In this document: piece after piece, positions 17,640-25,308 of the stretch
How the letters are laid out: each line of letters starts with the position of its first letter
Numbering within the stretch: position 1 is the first letter of the stretch
Assembly (NCBI GenBank): GCA_903925745.1
Contig: CAIYGQ010000148.1
Span: 1-36,788 of the forward strand
Source of the DNA: an uncultured Actinomycetes bacterium
GTDB lineage: Bacteria > Actinomycetota > Acidimicrobiia > Acidimicrobiales > Microtrichaceae
Direction: 5' to 3'
Length of the DNA stretch: 36,788 bases
Program-made: the position numbers and the translations under genes
The notes under the pieces: model-generated
What the model was told of the DNA's origin: nothing
The model's database searches: none
The model's input: only the letters and a program-made list of their open reading frames with translations

Positions 17640-19180
17640 GTGCCGTGACCGTCCTCGCCGCCACCCTCCAGGACGTTCTGGTCGACGCCGCCGACGGCCT
17701 GTCCACGCCGTCGATCGACTGGGCGGGCATCGCCCCCAACCTGATCCTGATGCTCGGCGGGGTGTTGTTGTTGACGGTCGTGTCGGTGCTGAAGCGTCGG
17801 CTGCCGGTCTGGTTCCCAGCGGTCTGGACGATCTCGGCGGCCGTCGCCGCGGCGTGCGCGGTGGTTCCCCTCTGGCAGCGGTTCACCGACAGCGGTCCGG
17901 AGTCCCTGATGGCCGGTGCGGTCGGCCTGGACGGGTTCTCGCTGTTCGCCACGGTCGAGGTCTGCATCGCAGTGGTGTTCGCTGCGCTGTTGTTGTCGGA
18001 CTACCTGCGCCGTGAGTCGCTCGACGCACCCGAGTGGTACGTGCTGGTGCTGTTGTCGGCCTCGGGCGCGGTGACGATGGCCTCGGCCAACGACCTGATC
18101 GTGTTGTTCGTCGGCCTGGAGATCCTGTCGGTCGCCGTCTACGTGCTCACCGCCATGCACCGCCGTCGGATCTCCTCCCAGGAGGCGGGCCTCAAGTACT
18201 TCGTGCTCGGTGCGTTCTCCTCGGCGTTCCTGCTCTACGGCATCGCCCTCACCTACGGGGCGACCGGATCGACCAACCTGGCCGACATCCAGGGGTTCCT
18301 GTCCCGCGAGGTCGTCACGCAGAACGCCCTGCTGCTCGGTGGTCTGGTCCTGATGCTGGTGGGGTTCGGCTTCAAGGTCGCCGCCGTCCCGTTCCACTCC
18401 TGGGCTCCCGACGTGTACCAGGGGGCGCCGACGCCGATCACCGGCTACATGGCGGGCGCGGTCAAGGTGGGCGCGTTCGCGGCGCTGCTCCGGGTGTTCG
18501 TCGTGGCCCTCGGGCCGTCGTACCGACAGGAGTGGCAGCCGGTCGTCGCGGCGCTCGCAGTGCTGACGCTGGTCGTCGGTGCGTTCGGCGCGATCTCACA
18601 GACGAACGTGAAGCGGATGCTGGCGTACTCCTCGATCAATCACGCCGGCTTCATCCTGCTCGGGGTGCTGGCGGCCTCCACCCAGGGGACCCGGGCGGCG
18701 CTGTTCTACCTGCTCGCCTACACGTTCATGGCCGCCGGCAGCTTCGCGGTCGTCTCGGTCGTCGCCCGGACGGGGGAGCACCGGCAGTCGCTCGAGGACT
18801 ACCGGGGGCTGGCGTCGTTGCGTCCGGGTCTGGCGCTCACCTTCGCCGTGTTGTTGTTGTCCCAGGCGGGTGTTCCGCTCACCGTCGGCTTCCTGGCCAA
18901 GTTCTACGTGGTGACCGCCGCAGTGGAGTCGGGGTTCGACTGGGTGGCCGTCATCGCCATGCTGACCGCGGTCGTCTCGGCGTTCATGTACCTGCGGATC
19001 GTGGCGACGATGTACTTCGGTGAGGCCCCCGAGGGCGTGACGGCGCCCCGGATCCCGCCGGCCACCACGCTGGCGATCGGTCTGGCGGTGGTGGGGGTGA
19101 TCGTGCTGGGTGTGGCACCCGGTCCGGTGAGCGACCTGGCGAACGACGCCGTCGCCCAGCTCGTCGTCGCCGCCCCCTGA
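17636..19180 (+). CDS. nuoN: NADH-quinone oxidoreductase subunit N (antiporter-like)
   Basis: 514 residues. NuoN is the proton-pumping subunit next to NuoK. Signatures are NDLIVLFVGLEILSVAVYVLTAM (membrane Glu), GLKYFVLGAFSSAFLLYGIALTYG, FKVAAVPFHSWAPDVYQGAPTPITGYMAGAVK (membrane Lys residues) and RMLAYSSINHAGFILLG. GTG 17636 gives a four-base overlap with nuoM; GTG 17642, two codons later, is a possible alternative. It is the last gene of the respiratory block and is followed directly by a C-rich tract. Confidence 0.97.
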   Translation: MSAVTVLAATLQDVLVDAADGLSTPSIDWAGIAPNLILMLGGVLLLTVVSVLKRRLPVWFPAVWTISAAVAAACAVVPLWQRFTDSGPESLMAGAVGLDGFSLFATVEVCIAVVFAALLLSDYLRRESLDAPEWYVLVLLSASGAVTMASANDLIVLFVGLEILSVAVYVLTAMHRRRISSQEAGLKYFVLGAFSSAFLLYGIALTYGATGSTNLADIQGFLSREVVTQNALLLGGLVLMLVGFGFKVAAVPFHSWAPDVYQGAPTPITGYMAGAVKVGAFAALLRVFVVALGPSYRQEWQPVVAALAVLTLVVGAFGAISQTNVKRMLAYSSINHAGFILLGVLAASTQGTRAALFYLLAYTFMAAGSFAVVSVVARTGEHRQSLEDYRGLASLRPGLALTFAVLLLSQAGVPLTVGFLAKFYVVTAAVESGFDWVAVIAMLTAVVSAFMYLRIVATMYFGEAPEGVTAPRIPPATTLAIGLAVVGVIVLGVAPGPVSDLANDAVAQLVVAAP

Positions 19181-19256
19181 CCGGCCCCGCCCGCCCCCTT
19201 CCCCGGCCCCCCGGCCCCCCCGGCCCCCCCGGCCGCCCCCCGGCCCCCCTTCCCCG
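19181..19256 (+). promoter_or_regulatory. C-rich tract after nuoN, possible Rho-type termination region
   Basis: Beginning right after the nuoN stop, about 76 bases consist almost wholly of C and G on the + strand, with only two TT pairs and no A. C runs of 4 to 7 are separated by GG or TT. The transcript would be very C-rich, as expected of a Rho utilisation region, and the minus strand carries many G runs able to form quadruplexes. The role is inferred from composition and position at the end of an operon of more than 19 kb. Confidence 0.45.
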
Positions 19257-19304
19257 CTCTGTACTGCAGCGCCGGGCCATGGGCCCCGTCGCTGCACCAC
19301 AGAG
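19257..19304 (+). terminator. 48-base nested hairpin downstream of nuoN
   Basis: Three stacked stems share one axis: CTCTGT (19257-19262) with ACAGAG (19299-19304), GCAGCG (19266-19271) with CGCTGC (19290-19295), and GGGCC (19274-19278) with GGCCC (19282-19286), closing on an ATG triloop. Small internal loops separate them. All 17 base pairs are Watson-Crick. No T-run follows, so it is not a classic intrinsic terminator; it may stop or protect transcript ends together with the C-rich tract, or be a control element for the gene starting at 19364. Confidence 0.5.
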
Positions 19305-19363
19305 CTGCCGGAATGCGGGGCGGCTGCATCACGGGAGCGGGGGCGGCGGGGCATGCTGGTGCG

Positions 19364-21004
19364 GTGAGCGTGTTCGCGCCGGACGAACCGGCGCTCGGTG
19401 ACGGGAGCCGGCCTGCTGGTCAGGTTCCGGTGTGGGCCGCAGGGTTGGTCGGTGTGGTCGCCGCCCTGGCCGGTCTGGCCTCGGCGGAGCTGCTCGCCGG
19501 CCTGGTCGACCGCTGGCGCTCCCCGGTCGTCGTGGTCGGTGACCGGGTCGTCGACCTGGTTCCACCGGCGGTGAAGGACTGGGCCATCGACACCTTCGGG
19601 ACGAGCGACAAGGTGGTGCTGATCGCCGGCACGCTCGTGATCATCGCCGCCGTGGCCCTACTGGTCGGGGTGTGGGCCTGTCGGGGTCGATGGACGGCGG
19701 CGTGGGCCGGGGTCGGGGCGTTCGCGGTCGCCGGAGCTGCGGCGTCGCTCGGACGGGGCAGTTCGGGAGTGGTCGAGGTCGCGCCGAGCCTGGTGGCCGG
19801 AGCGGTGACGGCCGTGGTGCTCCGATGGTTGGCCACCTCGGCGCGGTCCGCCTGGGGTGCAGGTGACCCGACGGCAGCGGCCTCGGGGACTGCGGCGTTG
19901 GCCGATGATCGGGCGGTCTCCATGCGGGCCCTGCAGGCCGACAGCCGCCGCCGCTTCCTGGGGGTCACCGCCGGTGTCGCCGCGGCCTCGGTGGCAGTGG
20001 GTGGGGTCGGACGCTGGCTGCAGCGGCAGGCCGCCGTCACGGTCGAGCGCCTGAAGGTGGTGTTGCCGGGTCCGGTCAGTCCGGCCCCCCCGGTTCCGGC
20101 GGGTGTCTCGGTCGGCGTCGATGGCGTCGGTCCGTTCATCACACCGACGCCGGACTTCTACCGGATCGACACCGCGCTGGTCGTCCCGCAGGTCGGTGCC
20201 GAGGACTGGACGCTCCGGGTGACGGGCCGTGTCGATCGCCCCCTGACGTTGACCTACGAACAGTTGCTGGCCCGGCCGATGATCGAGCGGGCGGTCACCA
20301 TCGCGTGTGTCTCCAACGAGGTGGGCGGCGATCTGATCGGCACGGCCCGCTGGCTCGGGTGCCGTCTGGACGACCTGCTCGCAGAGGCCGGCGTCCAGCC
20401 CGAGGCCGACCAGGTGGTCGGGGTGTCGGTCGACGGGTTCACCGCCGGGTTCCCGACCGCGGTCCTCGATGGCCGGGACGCCCTGGTGGTCGTCGGCATG
20501 AACGGGGAACCGTTGACCGCCAAGCACGGCTTCCCCGCACGTCTGGTCGTCCCGGGTCTGTACGGCTACGTCTCGGCAACGAAGTGGCTGAGCGAGATCC
20601 GACTCACCCGGTTCGACGAGTTCGAGGGCTACTGGATCCCGCGGGGCTGGGCGGTGGAGGGTCCGGTCCTGACCCAGTCCCGCATCGACGTCCCGCGCGC
20701 CGGCGACTCGGTGGCGGCCGGCGAGGAGGCGCCGATCGCCGGGGTCGCCTGGTCGATGCTCGGCGCCGTCACCCGGGTGGAGGTCCAAGTCGACGACGGT
20801 GAGTGGCAGGAGGCTCGGCTCGGTGAGGCCTACTCCGACACGACGTGGCGTCAGTGGGCGCTGTCGTGGACACCCGATGCGGGTGAGCACACGCTGCGGG
20901 TCCGGGCCACCGACGATGCCGGCGAGACGCAGACCTCGCAGGTGACCGACGTGGCCCCCGACGGTGCCCGCGGCTGGCACACGATCCGCGTCGAGGCGTC
21001 CTGA
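19364..21004 (+). CDS. Five-helix sulfite-oxidase-type molybdopterin oxidoreductase
   Basis: 546 residues from GTG 19364; ATG 19313 in frame is possible but overlies non-homologous sequence close to the hairpin. Four hydrophobic helices (about residues 20-45, 84-108, 112-130, 142-162) precede a Tat-like motif SRRRFLG (R195-R197) and a fifth helix (about 200-217). The rest is a sulfite-oxidase-family domain: C315 in TIACVSNEVGG is the expected Mo-ligating Cys, with GYVSATKWLSEI and EGYWIPRGW further on. A C-terminal Ig-like Mo-co dimerisation domain starts about residue 450. Similar polytopic proteins of actinobacteria are thought to use Sec for the first helices and Tat for the last. The substrate is unknown. 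It may receive electrons from or give them to the respiratory chain encoded upstream. Confidence 0.9.
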   Translation: MSVFAPDEPALGDGSRPAGQVPVWAAGLVGVVAALAGLASAELLAGLVDRWRSPVVVVGDRVVDLVPPAVKDWAIDTFGTSDKVVLIAGTLVIIAAVALLVGVWACRGRWTAAWAGVGAFAVAGAAASLGRGSSGVVEVAPSLVAGAVTAVVLRWLATSARSAWGAGDPTAAASGTAALADDRAVSMRALQADSRRRFLGVTAGVAAASVAVGGVGRWLQRQAAVTVERLKVVLPGPVSPAPPVPAGVSVGVDGVGPFITPTPDFYRIDTALVVPQVGAEDWTLRVTGRVDRPLTLTYEQLLARPMIERAVTIACVSNEVGGDLIGTARWLGCRLDDLLAEAGVQPEADQVVGVSVDGFTAGFPTAVLDGRDALVVVGMNGEPLTAKHGFPARLVVPGLYGYVSATKWLSEIRLTRFDEFEGYWIPRGWAVEGPVLTQSRIDVPRAGDSVAAGEEAPIAGVAWSMLGAVTRVEVQVDDGEWQEARLGEAYSDTTWRQWALSWTPDAGEHTLRVRATDDAGETQTSQVTDVAPDGARGWHTIRVEAS

Positions 21005-21010
21005 TCCCAC

Positions 21011-21030
21011 CCGGGCCACCACTCGCCCGG
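21011..21030. terminator. Short inverted repeat between convergent genes
   Basis: CCGGGC (21011-21016) pairs with GCCCGG (21025-21030) around an eight-base loop, seven bases after the stop of the molybdenum protein and before the stop of the convergent phosphatase gene. There is no T-run; a weak bidirectional terminator is plausible. Confidence 0.35.
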
Positions 21031-21058
21031 TACCCCTGTCGGCTCGGCAGCGGTTCGC

Positions 21059-21619
21059 TCAGCCCCAGGCGTCGACGAGCAGCCCGAGTCGCTCGTCGAG
21101 CAGCCCGGCGGTCGTCCGGAAGGCCCGCCGGCTCCGTCCCATGGGGTCGGGAACGTCGCGTCGCTGGTCGAACACCGAGGTGACGGACGCCCGGTGGACC
21201 TCCTCGGCCCAGATGCGCAGCGACTGCGGGTCGTCGAGCGGCTGCTCGACGGCCACGGCCAGTCCGTCGATTGCGTCGCTCAGCGTGATCGCCCGGTGGC
21301 CGTGCCCGCTCCACGTCGTCGCGATGTCGACCACGTGCGCGCCCTCCATGGTGATGGTGACGTCGGCTTCGTCGAGCAGGTCGGTGTCGATCGTCCGGGA
21401 CCGGTGGTCCCGCAGGTCCAGGCCCAGGCGATCGAGTGCGGCGACGGCGCCGTCGGCGGCGGGTGCGCCCCCCGCCAGGAAGCCGGCTGATCCGACGCGG
21501 GCGTCGATGCCAGCCTGCTCCAGGCGGCGGGCCAGGAGCCGTTCGGCCATGGGGGAGCGGCACTGGTTGGCGGTGCAGACCACCAGGACACACAGGGGCC
21601 GATCGGCCTGCCAGGTCAC
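21059..21619 (-). CDS. Low-molecular-weight protein tyrosine phosphatase
   Basis: 186 residues. The P-loop CTANQCRS (nucleophile C15, R21) near the N-terminus and the late Asp-Pro (D158 in PDPMG), the general acid, are the family hallmarks. Such enzymes dephosphorylate tyrosine kinases that control capsule or exopolysaccharide export (Wzb/Wzc pairs) or other targets. The GTG start overlaps the stop of the upstream glycosyltransferase gene by four bases (GTGA), so it is translated with a glycan operon, which supports the Wzb-like role. No tyrosine kinase is seen in the window. A stand-alone actinobacterial PtpA-like role is the alternative. Confidence 0.9.
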   Translation of the reverse strand: MTWQADRPLCVLVVCTANQCRSPMAERLLARRLEQAGIDARVGSAGFLAGGAPAADGAVAALDRLGLDLRDHRSRTIDTDLLDEADVTITMEGAHVVDIATTWSGHGHRAITLSDAIDGLAVAVEQPLDDPQSLRIWAEEVHRASVTSVFDQRRDVPDPMGRSRRAFRTTAGLLDERLGLLVDAWG

Positions 21620-22797
21620 GCAGGTGCCCCTCGTGGAGCGGACCGGCCGACCCGCCGCAGCTGCGTGGCGTAGACGTCCAGGGTGGTGGCGATCACGCGT
21701 TCCTGGTCGAACTCCTTCCGGGCGCGCTCCAGCGCCGCGGCTCCCATGCGCTCACGGAGGTCGGCGTCGCCGATCAGTTCCCGCAGTGCATCGCCCAGGC
21801 CGGTGGCGCTGCGGACGGGGACCAGGAGTCCGGTGACGCCGTCGTCGACGACCTGTCGGCATCCCCGGATCTGCGTCGCAACGATCGGCAGGCCGGAGGC
21901 GGCGGCCTCCATGGCCGAGCGCGGGTAGCCCTCCCGGTGCGAGGCGAGCACGTACAGGTCCATGGCCCGGTAGAGCTCCTCGACGTCGTCGCGCATGCCC
22001 AGGAACCGCACACCGTCGGCCCGGGCCCGCTCGAGGACGTCCCGGTCGAGCGCGTCGGACTTGTCGGGGTCGTCTGGCCCGACGACCAGCAGCGTGGCCT
22101 CGGACCGGTCCTCGCCCAGGTCGCGCCAGGCCTGGAACAGTTCGGGGTAGCCCTTCTCGGCGACGAGCCGACCGACGGCGCCGACGACCACCCGGTCGTC
22201 GTCGATGCCGAGCGCCGCCCGGAGTCGGGTGCGCTCGTCGCCGTCGGTGGGCGGGCGGAACCGCTGGAGGTCGACACCGTTGCCGAGCAGGTGCAGCTTG
22301 CGGTCCGGGACCCTGAGCGTGGAGCGGAGGAGCTCCAGGTCCTCGGGGTTCTGGACCAACTCGGCGTCCGAACAACTCGAGGCCAGTCGTTCCAGGGAGT
22401 AGACGACCGCACGCTTGGCGAGCCGGTCCTCGGGCAGCGCGTACAGGCCGTGCACCGTGTTGACGACCACCGGTACCCGCGCGGCGCGCGCCGCGAGTCG
22501 TCCGTACAGGCCGGGTTTCGGGTTGTGGGTGTGGACGATGTCGGGCCGCAGTTCCCGGAAGAGCCTGCGGAGTTCGCCGATGGCCTGGACGTCCTCGGTC
22601 GGCGCCATCGCACGGGTGGCGTGGCGGAGCGGCACGTGGCGGACACCTCGGGCCTCGACGGCGGGGACGAACCCGCCGGGCGCGCTGGCGCCGACGACCT
22701 CGTAGCCAGCATCGATGAACGCGCTGAGCTGTGGTCCCAGCAGGAGCTCCAGGCTGATGTCGGTGGTCGTGACGTGCACGACCCGGGGGCGGCTCAC
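21616..22797 (-). CDS. GT4-family glycosyltransferase
   Basis: 393 residues. It transfers a sugar from a nucleotide donor to a growing glycan or lipid carrier; donor and acceptor cannot be read from sequence. The GT-B fold is evident: an N-terminal Rossmann half with the motif DIVHTHNPKPGLYGRLAA, a hinge HLLGNGVDLQRF, AVGRLVAEKGYPEL at the start of the donor half, and the E-x7-E motif in HREGYPRSAMEAAASGLPIV. The chosen start is GTG 22797, giving MSRPRVVHVTT and a four-base overlap with the deacetylase stop. Extending the frame upstream adds residues lying inside the deacetylase gene. The stop overlaps the phosphatase start. Confidence 0.92.
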   Translation of the reverse strand: MSRPRVVHVTTTDISLELLLGPQLSAFIDAGYEVVGASAPGGFVPAVEARGVRHVPLRHATRAMAPTEDVQAIGELRRLFRELRPDIVHTHNPKPGLYGRLAARAARVPVVVNTVHGLYALPEDRLAKRAVVYSLERLASSCSDAELVQNPEDLELLRSTLRVPDRKLHLLGNGVDLQRFRPPTDGDERTRLRAALGIDDDRVVVGAVGRLVAEKGYPELFQAWRDLGEDRSEATLLVVGPDDPDKSDALDRDVLERARADGVRFLGMRDDVEELYRAMDLYVLASHREGYPRSAMEAAASGLPIVATQIRGCRQVVDDGVTGLLVPVRSATGLGDALRELIGDADLRERMGAAALERARKEFDQERVIATTLDVYATQLRRVGRSAPRGAPA

Positions 22798-23633
22798 GTC
22801 GTGGCGTTCCGGTAGCGGAACCGGTTGGCGGCGTCGCGCAGGGTGTCCTCGTGCCGCAGTCCTCCGGCGGCCTTGAGCCGGAACCATCTCGGGCCGTCCG
22901 CCGCCTGGATCGGAGAGCGGGCCAGCCGGTGCGGGTCGGCACCCGGTCCGTTGGCCACGGTGCCGGCGAGCACGGCGGTGCGGAACCGTTCCCGGACCGC
23001 CTCCTCGGCCACGGCGGAGCCGGCGACGGCCTTGGGATAGGCGAAGTGCTCGGTGGTCTCGCCGGTGTGCTCACCGAGCAGCTCGTTCGACCGGTCGAGC
23101 TCCTCGGCGACCTGGCCGGCCGGCAGCCGGTCCAGGAGCGCGTGGGTGTGGGTGTGCGATCCGATCGTCACCAGGTCCGATGCCGCCAGCTCCCGGACGC
23201 CGCTCCAGGTGAGCGGCCGACCATCGGCCGGGAACGGCAGCTGCCGATCCACGAAGTCCGTCGCGACGTAGAACGTCGCCGGCACACCGTGCCGGTCCAG
23301 CGCCGGCAGGACGTGGTCGACCCAGTCGGTGGTGCCGTCGTCGAAGGTGACCACGACGCCGGGTCGGACGGGAGCGTCGGCGGCGAGCTCGTCGGCGGCG
23401 GTGTCCAGGTCGACGACCCGGTGGTGCTCGACGAGCCAGCGGAGCTGTTCATCGAAACGCTCGGGCGGCAGGTCCATCTGCCCGCCGCTCCCGGCACCGA
23501 CGCGGTGGTAGATGAGCACGACGATGCCCGTCGGCGGCGGCCGGAGCCGGTCCACTGCCGCAGCGGCGGTCTTCGTCGTCTGGCGGAGTGCTCCGGTGAT
23601 CCCGGTGCGCAGGCCGGCGGTCGTCGTCGGCAT
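22794..23633 (-). CDS. Polysaccharide deacetylase (NodB-like)
   Basis: 279 residues. Metal-dependent carbohydrate esterase family 4 enzymes remove N- or O-acetyl groups from amino-sugar polymers. Motif 1 is TFDDG (D98-D99, catalytic base and metal ligand), and motif 2 is HTHTH (H160 and H164, metal ligands). IYHRVG near residue 41 and FAYPKA are also typical. The ATG at 23633 is eight bases past the stop of the dehydrogenase gene; the open frame continues upstream, but only into that gene. No clear signal peptide is present, so the enzyme may act in the cytoplasm or be secreted atypically. It overlaps the following glycosyltransferase by four bases. Confidence 0.92.
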   Translation of the reverse strand: MPTTTAGLRTGITGALRQTTKTAAAAVDRLRPPPTGIVVLIYHRVGAGSGGQMDLPPERFDEQLRWLVEHHRVVDLDTAADELAADAPVRPGVVVTFDDGTTDWVDHVLPALDRHGVPATFYVATDFVDRQLPFPADGRPLTWSGVRELAASDLVTIGSHTHTHALLDRLPAGQVAEELDRSNELLGEHTGETTEHFAYPKAVAGSAVAEEAVRERFRTAVLAGTVANGPGADPHRLARSPIQAADGPRWFRLKAAGGLRHEDTLRDAANRFRYRNATT

Positions 23634-23641
23634 CTGTCGGC

Positions 23642-24910
23642 TCAGAGCCAGTGGACCTGGGGACCGTCGAGCGCCCGACGGCAGTCGAGCACCGGGGTGG
23701 TCGACTTGGACACCATCTCGGTGTCGAACTCGTCGTGGTCCACCAGGTAGACGACCACGTCGGCGTCCTCCAGGTCGGTGGATCCGCCCTCGGCGGGCGT
23801 CGCGCCCTCGGGGAACTGGTGGGCCGGGACGTGTGGGTCGACCAGCCGGACGTCGGCGCCGAGCGCCAGGAGCTGGTCGACGAGCGGTCGGGTCGGCGTC
23901 TCTCGGGCGTCCCCGGTGTTGGCCTTGTAGGCGAGTCCGTAGAGCAGGACGGTGGAGCCGTTGACGGCACGGGCCTGCCGGTTGAGCAGGTCCTGGACGC
24001 GGCGCACGACGTAGTCCGGCATGTGCTCGTTGACGTCGTTGGCCAGTTCCACGAACCGGAACCGCTGGCCCAGCGACCGCTCCACCTGCCACGACAGGTA
24101 GGACGGGTCGATGGGCAGGCAGTGCCCACCGACTCCCGGTCCGGGCGTGAAGCGCATGTAGCCGAACGGCTTGGTGGATGCGGCGTCGATCGCCTCCCAG
24201 ACGTCGATGCCCAGGTCGTTCGCGAACATCGCCAGCTCGTTGACGAGGGCGATGTTGACGTGGCGGAACGTGTTCTCCAGCAGCTTCGTGAGCTCGGCCT
24301 CCCGCGTGCCCGACACGCGGACGGTCCGATCGACCAGACGGCTGAAGAAGGCGTCAACGGCGTCGAGCGACGCCTCGTCGACGCCCGAGACGACCTTGGG
24401 GGTGTTCTCGAGCGACCAGTTCGCGTTGCCCGGGTCGATGCGCTCGGGGCTGTAGCCCAGGTGGAAGTCCGCGCCGGCCTGCAGTCCGGACTCGTCCTCC
24501 AGGATCGGTTGCGCCAGTTCCTCGGTGGTGCCGGGGTAGGTGGTCGACTCCAGGATGACGGTGCAGCCGGGGGTGATGTGCGGGCCGACGATGCGGCACG
24601 CTGACTCGATGTAGGACAGGTCGGGCACGCCCTCGCCCATGGGGGTGGGCACCGAGATGACGGCGACGTCGAAGTCGACCAACTCGGCGGGTTGGTCGCT
24701 GGCGCGGTAGGAGCCGGCGGAGAGGACACTTCCGAGTCGCTCCTCGGTGATGTCCTCCACGTAGGACTGTCCGGCGTTGAGGAGCTTCACCTTGCGGGTC
24801 TCGACGTCGAAGCCGATGACGTCGAAGCCGACCTCGGCGGCCCGGACCGCCACCGGCAGTCCCACGTACCCCTGACCGACCACGACCACCCGGTCGACGA
24901 CTCGTGCCAC
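23642..24910 (-). CDS. Nucleotide-sugar (UDP-HexNAc type) 6-dehydrogenase
   Basis: 422 residues. NAD-dependent four-electron oxidation of a UDP-sugar to the uronic acid form. The N-terminal Rossmann motif GQGYVGLP, the middle helix with KLLENTFRHVNIALVNE, and the catalytic C264 in GVGGHCLPIDPSYL define the UDP-glucose/GDP-mannose dehydrogenase family. YSPERIDPGN and the sequence around the Cys favour the WbpA/WecC (UDP-N-acetylhexosamine) subgroup over UDP-glucose dehydrogenase, but this is a judgement by eye. GTG 24910 is preceded by GGGGG with six-base spacing. It is the first gene of the minus-strand operon that also holds the deacetylase, GT4 and phosphatase genes. Confidence 0.92.
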   Translation of the reverse strand: MARVVDRVVVVGQGYVGLPVAVRAAEVGFDVIGFDVETRKVKLLNAGQSYVEDITEERLGSVLSAGSYRASDQPAELVDFDVAVISVPTPMGEGVPDLSYIESACRIVGPHITPGCTVILESTTYPGTTEELAQPILEDESGLQAGADFHLGYSPERIDPGNANWSLENTPKVVSGVDEASLDAVDAFFSRLVDRTVRVSGTREAELTKLLENTFRHVNIALVNELAMFANDLGIDVWEAIDAASTKPFGYMRFTPGPGVGGHCLPIDPSYLSWQVERSLGQRFRFVELANDVNEHMPDYVVRRVQDLLNRQARAVNGSTVLLYGLAYKANTGDARETPTRPLVDQLLALGADVRLVDPHVPAHQFPEGATPAEGGSTDLEDADVVVYLVDHDEFDTEMVSKSTTPVLDCRRALDGPQVHWL

Positions 24911-25089
24911 GTCATGCCCCCTGTTCGATGGTCCTGCGACCCGGGATCAGGGTACCGGTGCGGCAACGGGATGGGCACGGGTCGTCGGTCGATCAGGCGC
25001 GGGCCACTGCACTGTTCCGCGCTCTCCGTGGCCACCCGAACGGTATCCGTCGACTTGACGCTGTTCGGTTGCGTCTCGGGGACGGACCG

Positions 25090-25124
25090 CAGGGATTCCG
25101 CGCTCGCCATGGGGGAAATCCCTG
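25090..25124. promoter_or_regulatory. Inverted repeat, possible leader hairpin
   Basis: CAGGGATT (25090-25097) pairs perfectly with AATCCCTG (25117-25124); the next CC and GG also pair around a single bulged A. The loop is about 15 bases and two T residues follow on the + strand. It could be a transcript hairpin (attenuator) or a protein-binding dyad. Confidence 0.4.
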
Positions 25125-25227
25125 TTGCGACGCTGGACGTGCGGTGGTTCACTCATGCCTGAGCCGGATCCACTGGGTGGGTCATGAGGTTCCAGCGGAG
25201 TGACCGGGGAGGGGTCGGGCACTCAGC

Positions 25228-25233
25228 TTGACA
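25228..25233 (+). promoter_or_regulatory. Possible -35 box (TTGACA)
   Basis: A consensus TTGACA lies 75 bases before the GTG of the CapD-like gene. At 16-18 bases spacing there is no TATAAT-like hexamer, only GGTTGG-type sequence, so the call rests on the -35 match alone. Confidence 0.25.
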
Positions 25234-25259
25234 GGTGAGGGAATCGGTCAGGTTGGGGA

Positions 25260-25277
25260 TGGCCCACTCGTGGGCCA
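25260..25277. promoter_or_regulatory. 18-base dyad, candidate operator or leader stem
   Basis: TGGCCCAC and GTGGGCCA flank a two-base centre, giving eight perfect pairs. The dyad lies 31 bases before GTG 25309 and 26 bases after the TTGACA box, where a repressor site would be effective. A two-base centre suits a protein-binding site better than an RNA hairpin. Confidence 0.4.
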
Positions 25278-25308
25278 CGGGGCAGATGGGGTCGAGGGGG
25301 CAGGCGGA

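Larger units (their letters stand above)
24911..25308. promoter_or_regulatory. Divergent intergenic region of the glycan locus
   Basis: About 400 bases between the divergent dehydrogenase (-) and the CapD-like gene (+). Short open frames here look like chance: none resembles a known protein. The region contains an imperfect inverted repeat (25090-25124), a TTGACA box (25228-25233) and an 18-base dyad (25260-25277), listed separately. It must hold promoters for both operons, but no convincing -10 element was found by eye. Confidence 0.55.

Noticed and set aside
24937-24984. CGACCCG ... CGGGTCG inverted repeat near the dehydrogenase start
   Set aside because: Seven-base arms with a 34-base loop are expected by chance in sequence this rich in G+C.
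24904-25203. Short + and - strand open frames in the divergent intergenic region
   Set aside because: No ribosome site, no recognisable product, and both strands are open at once.
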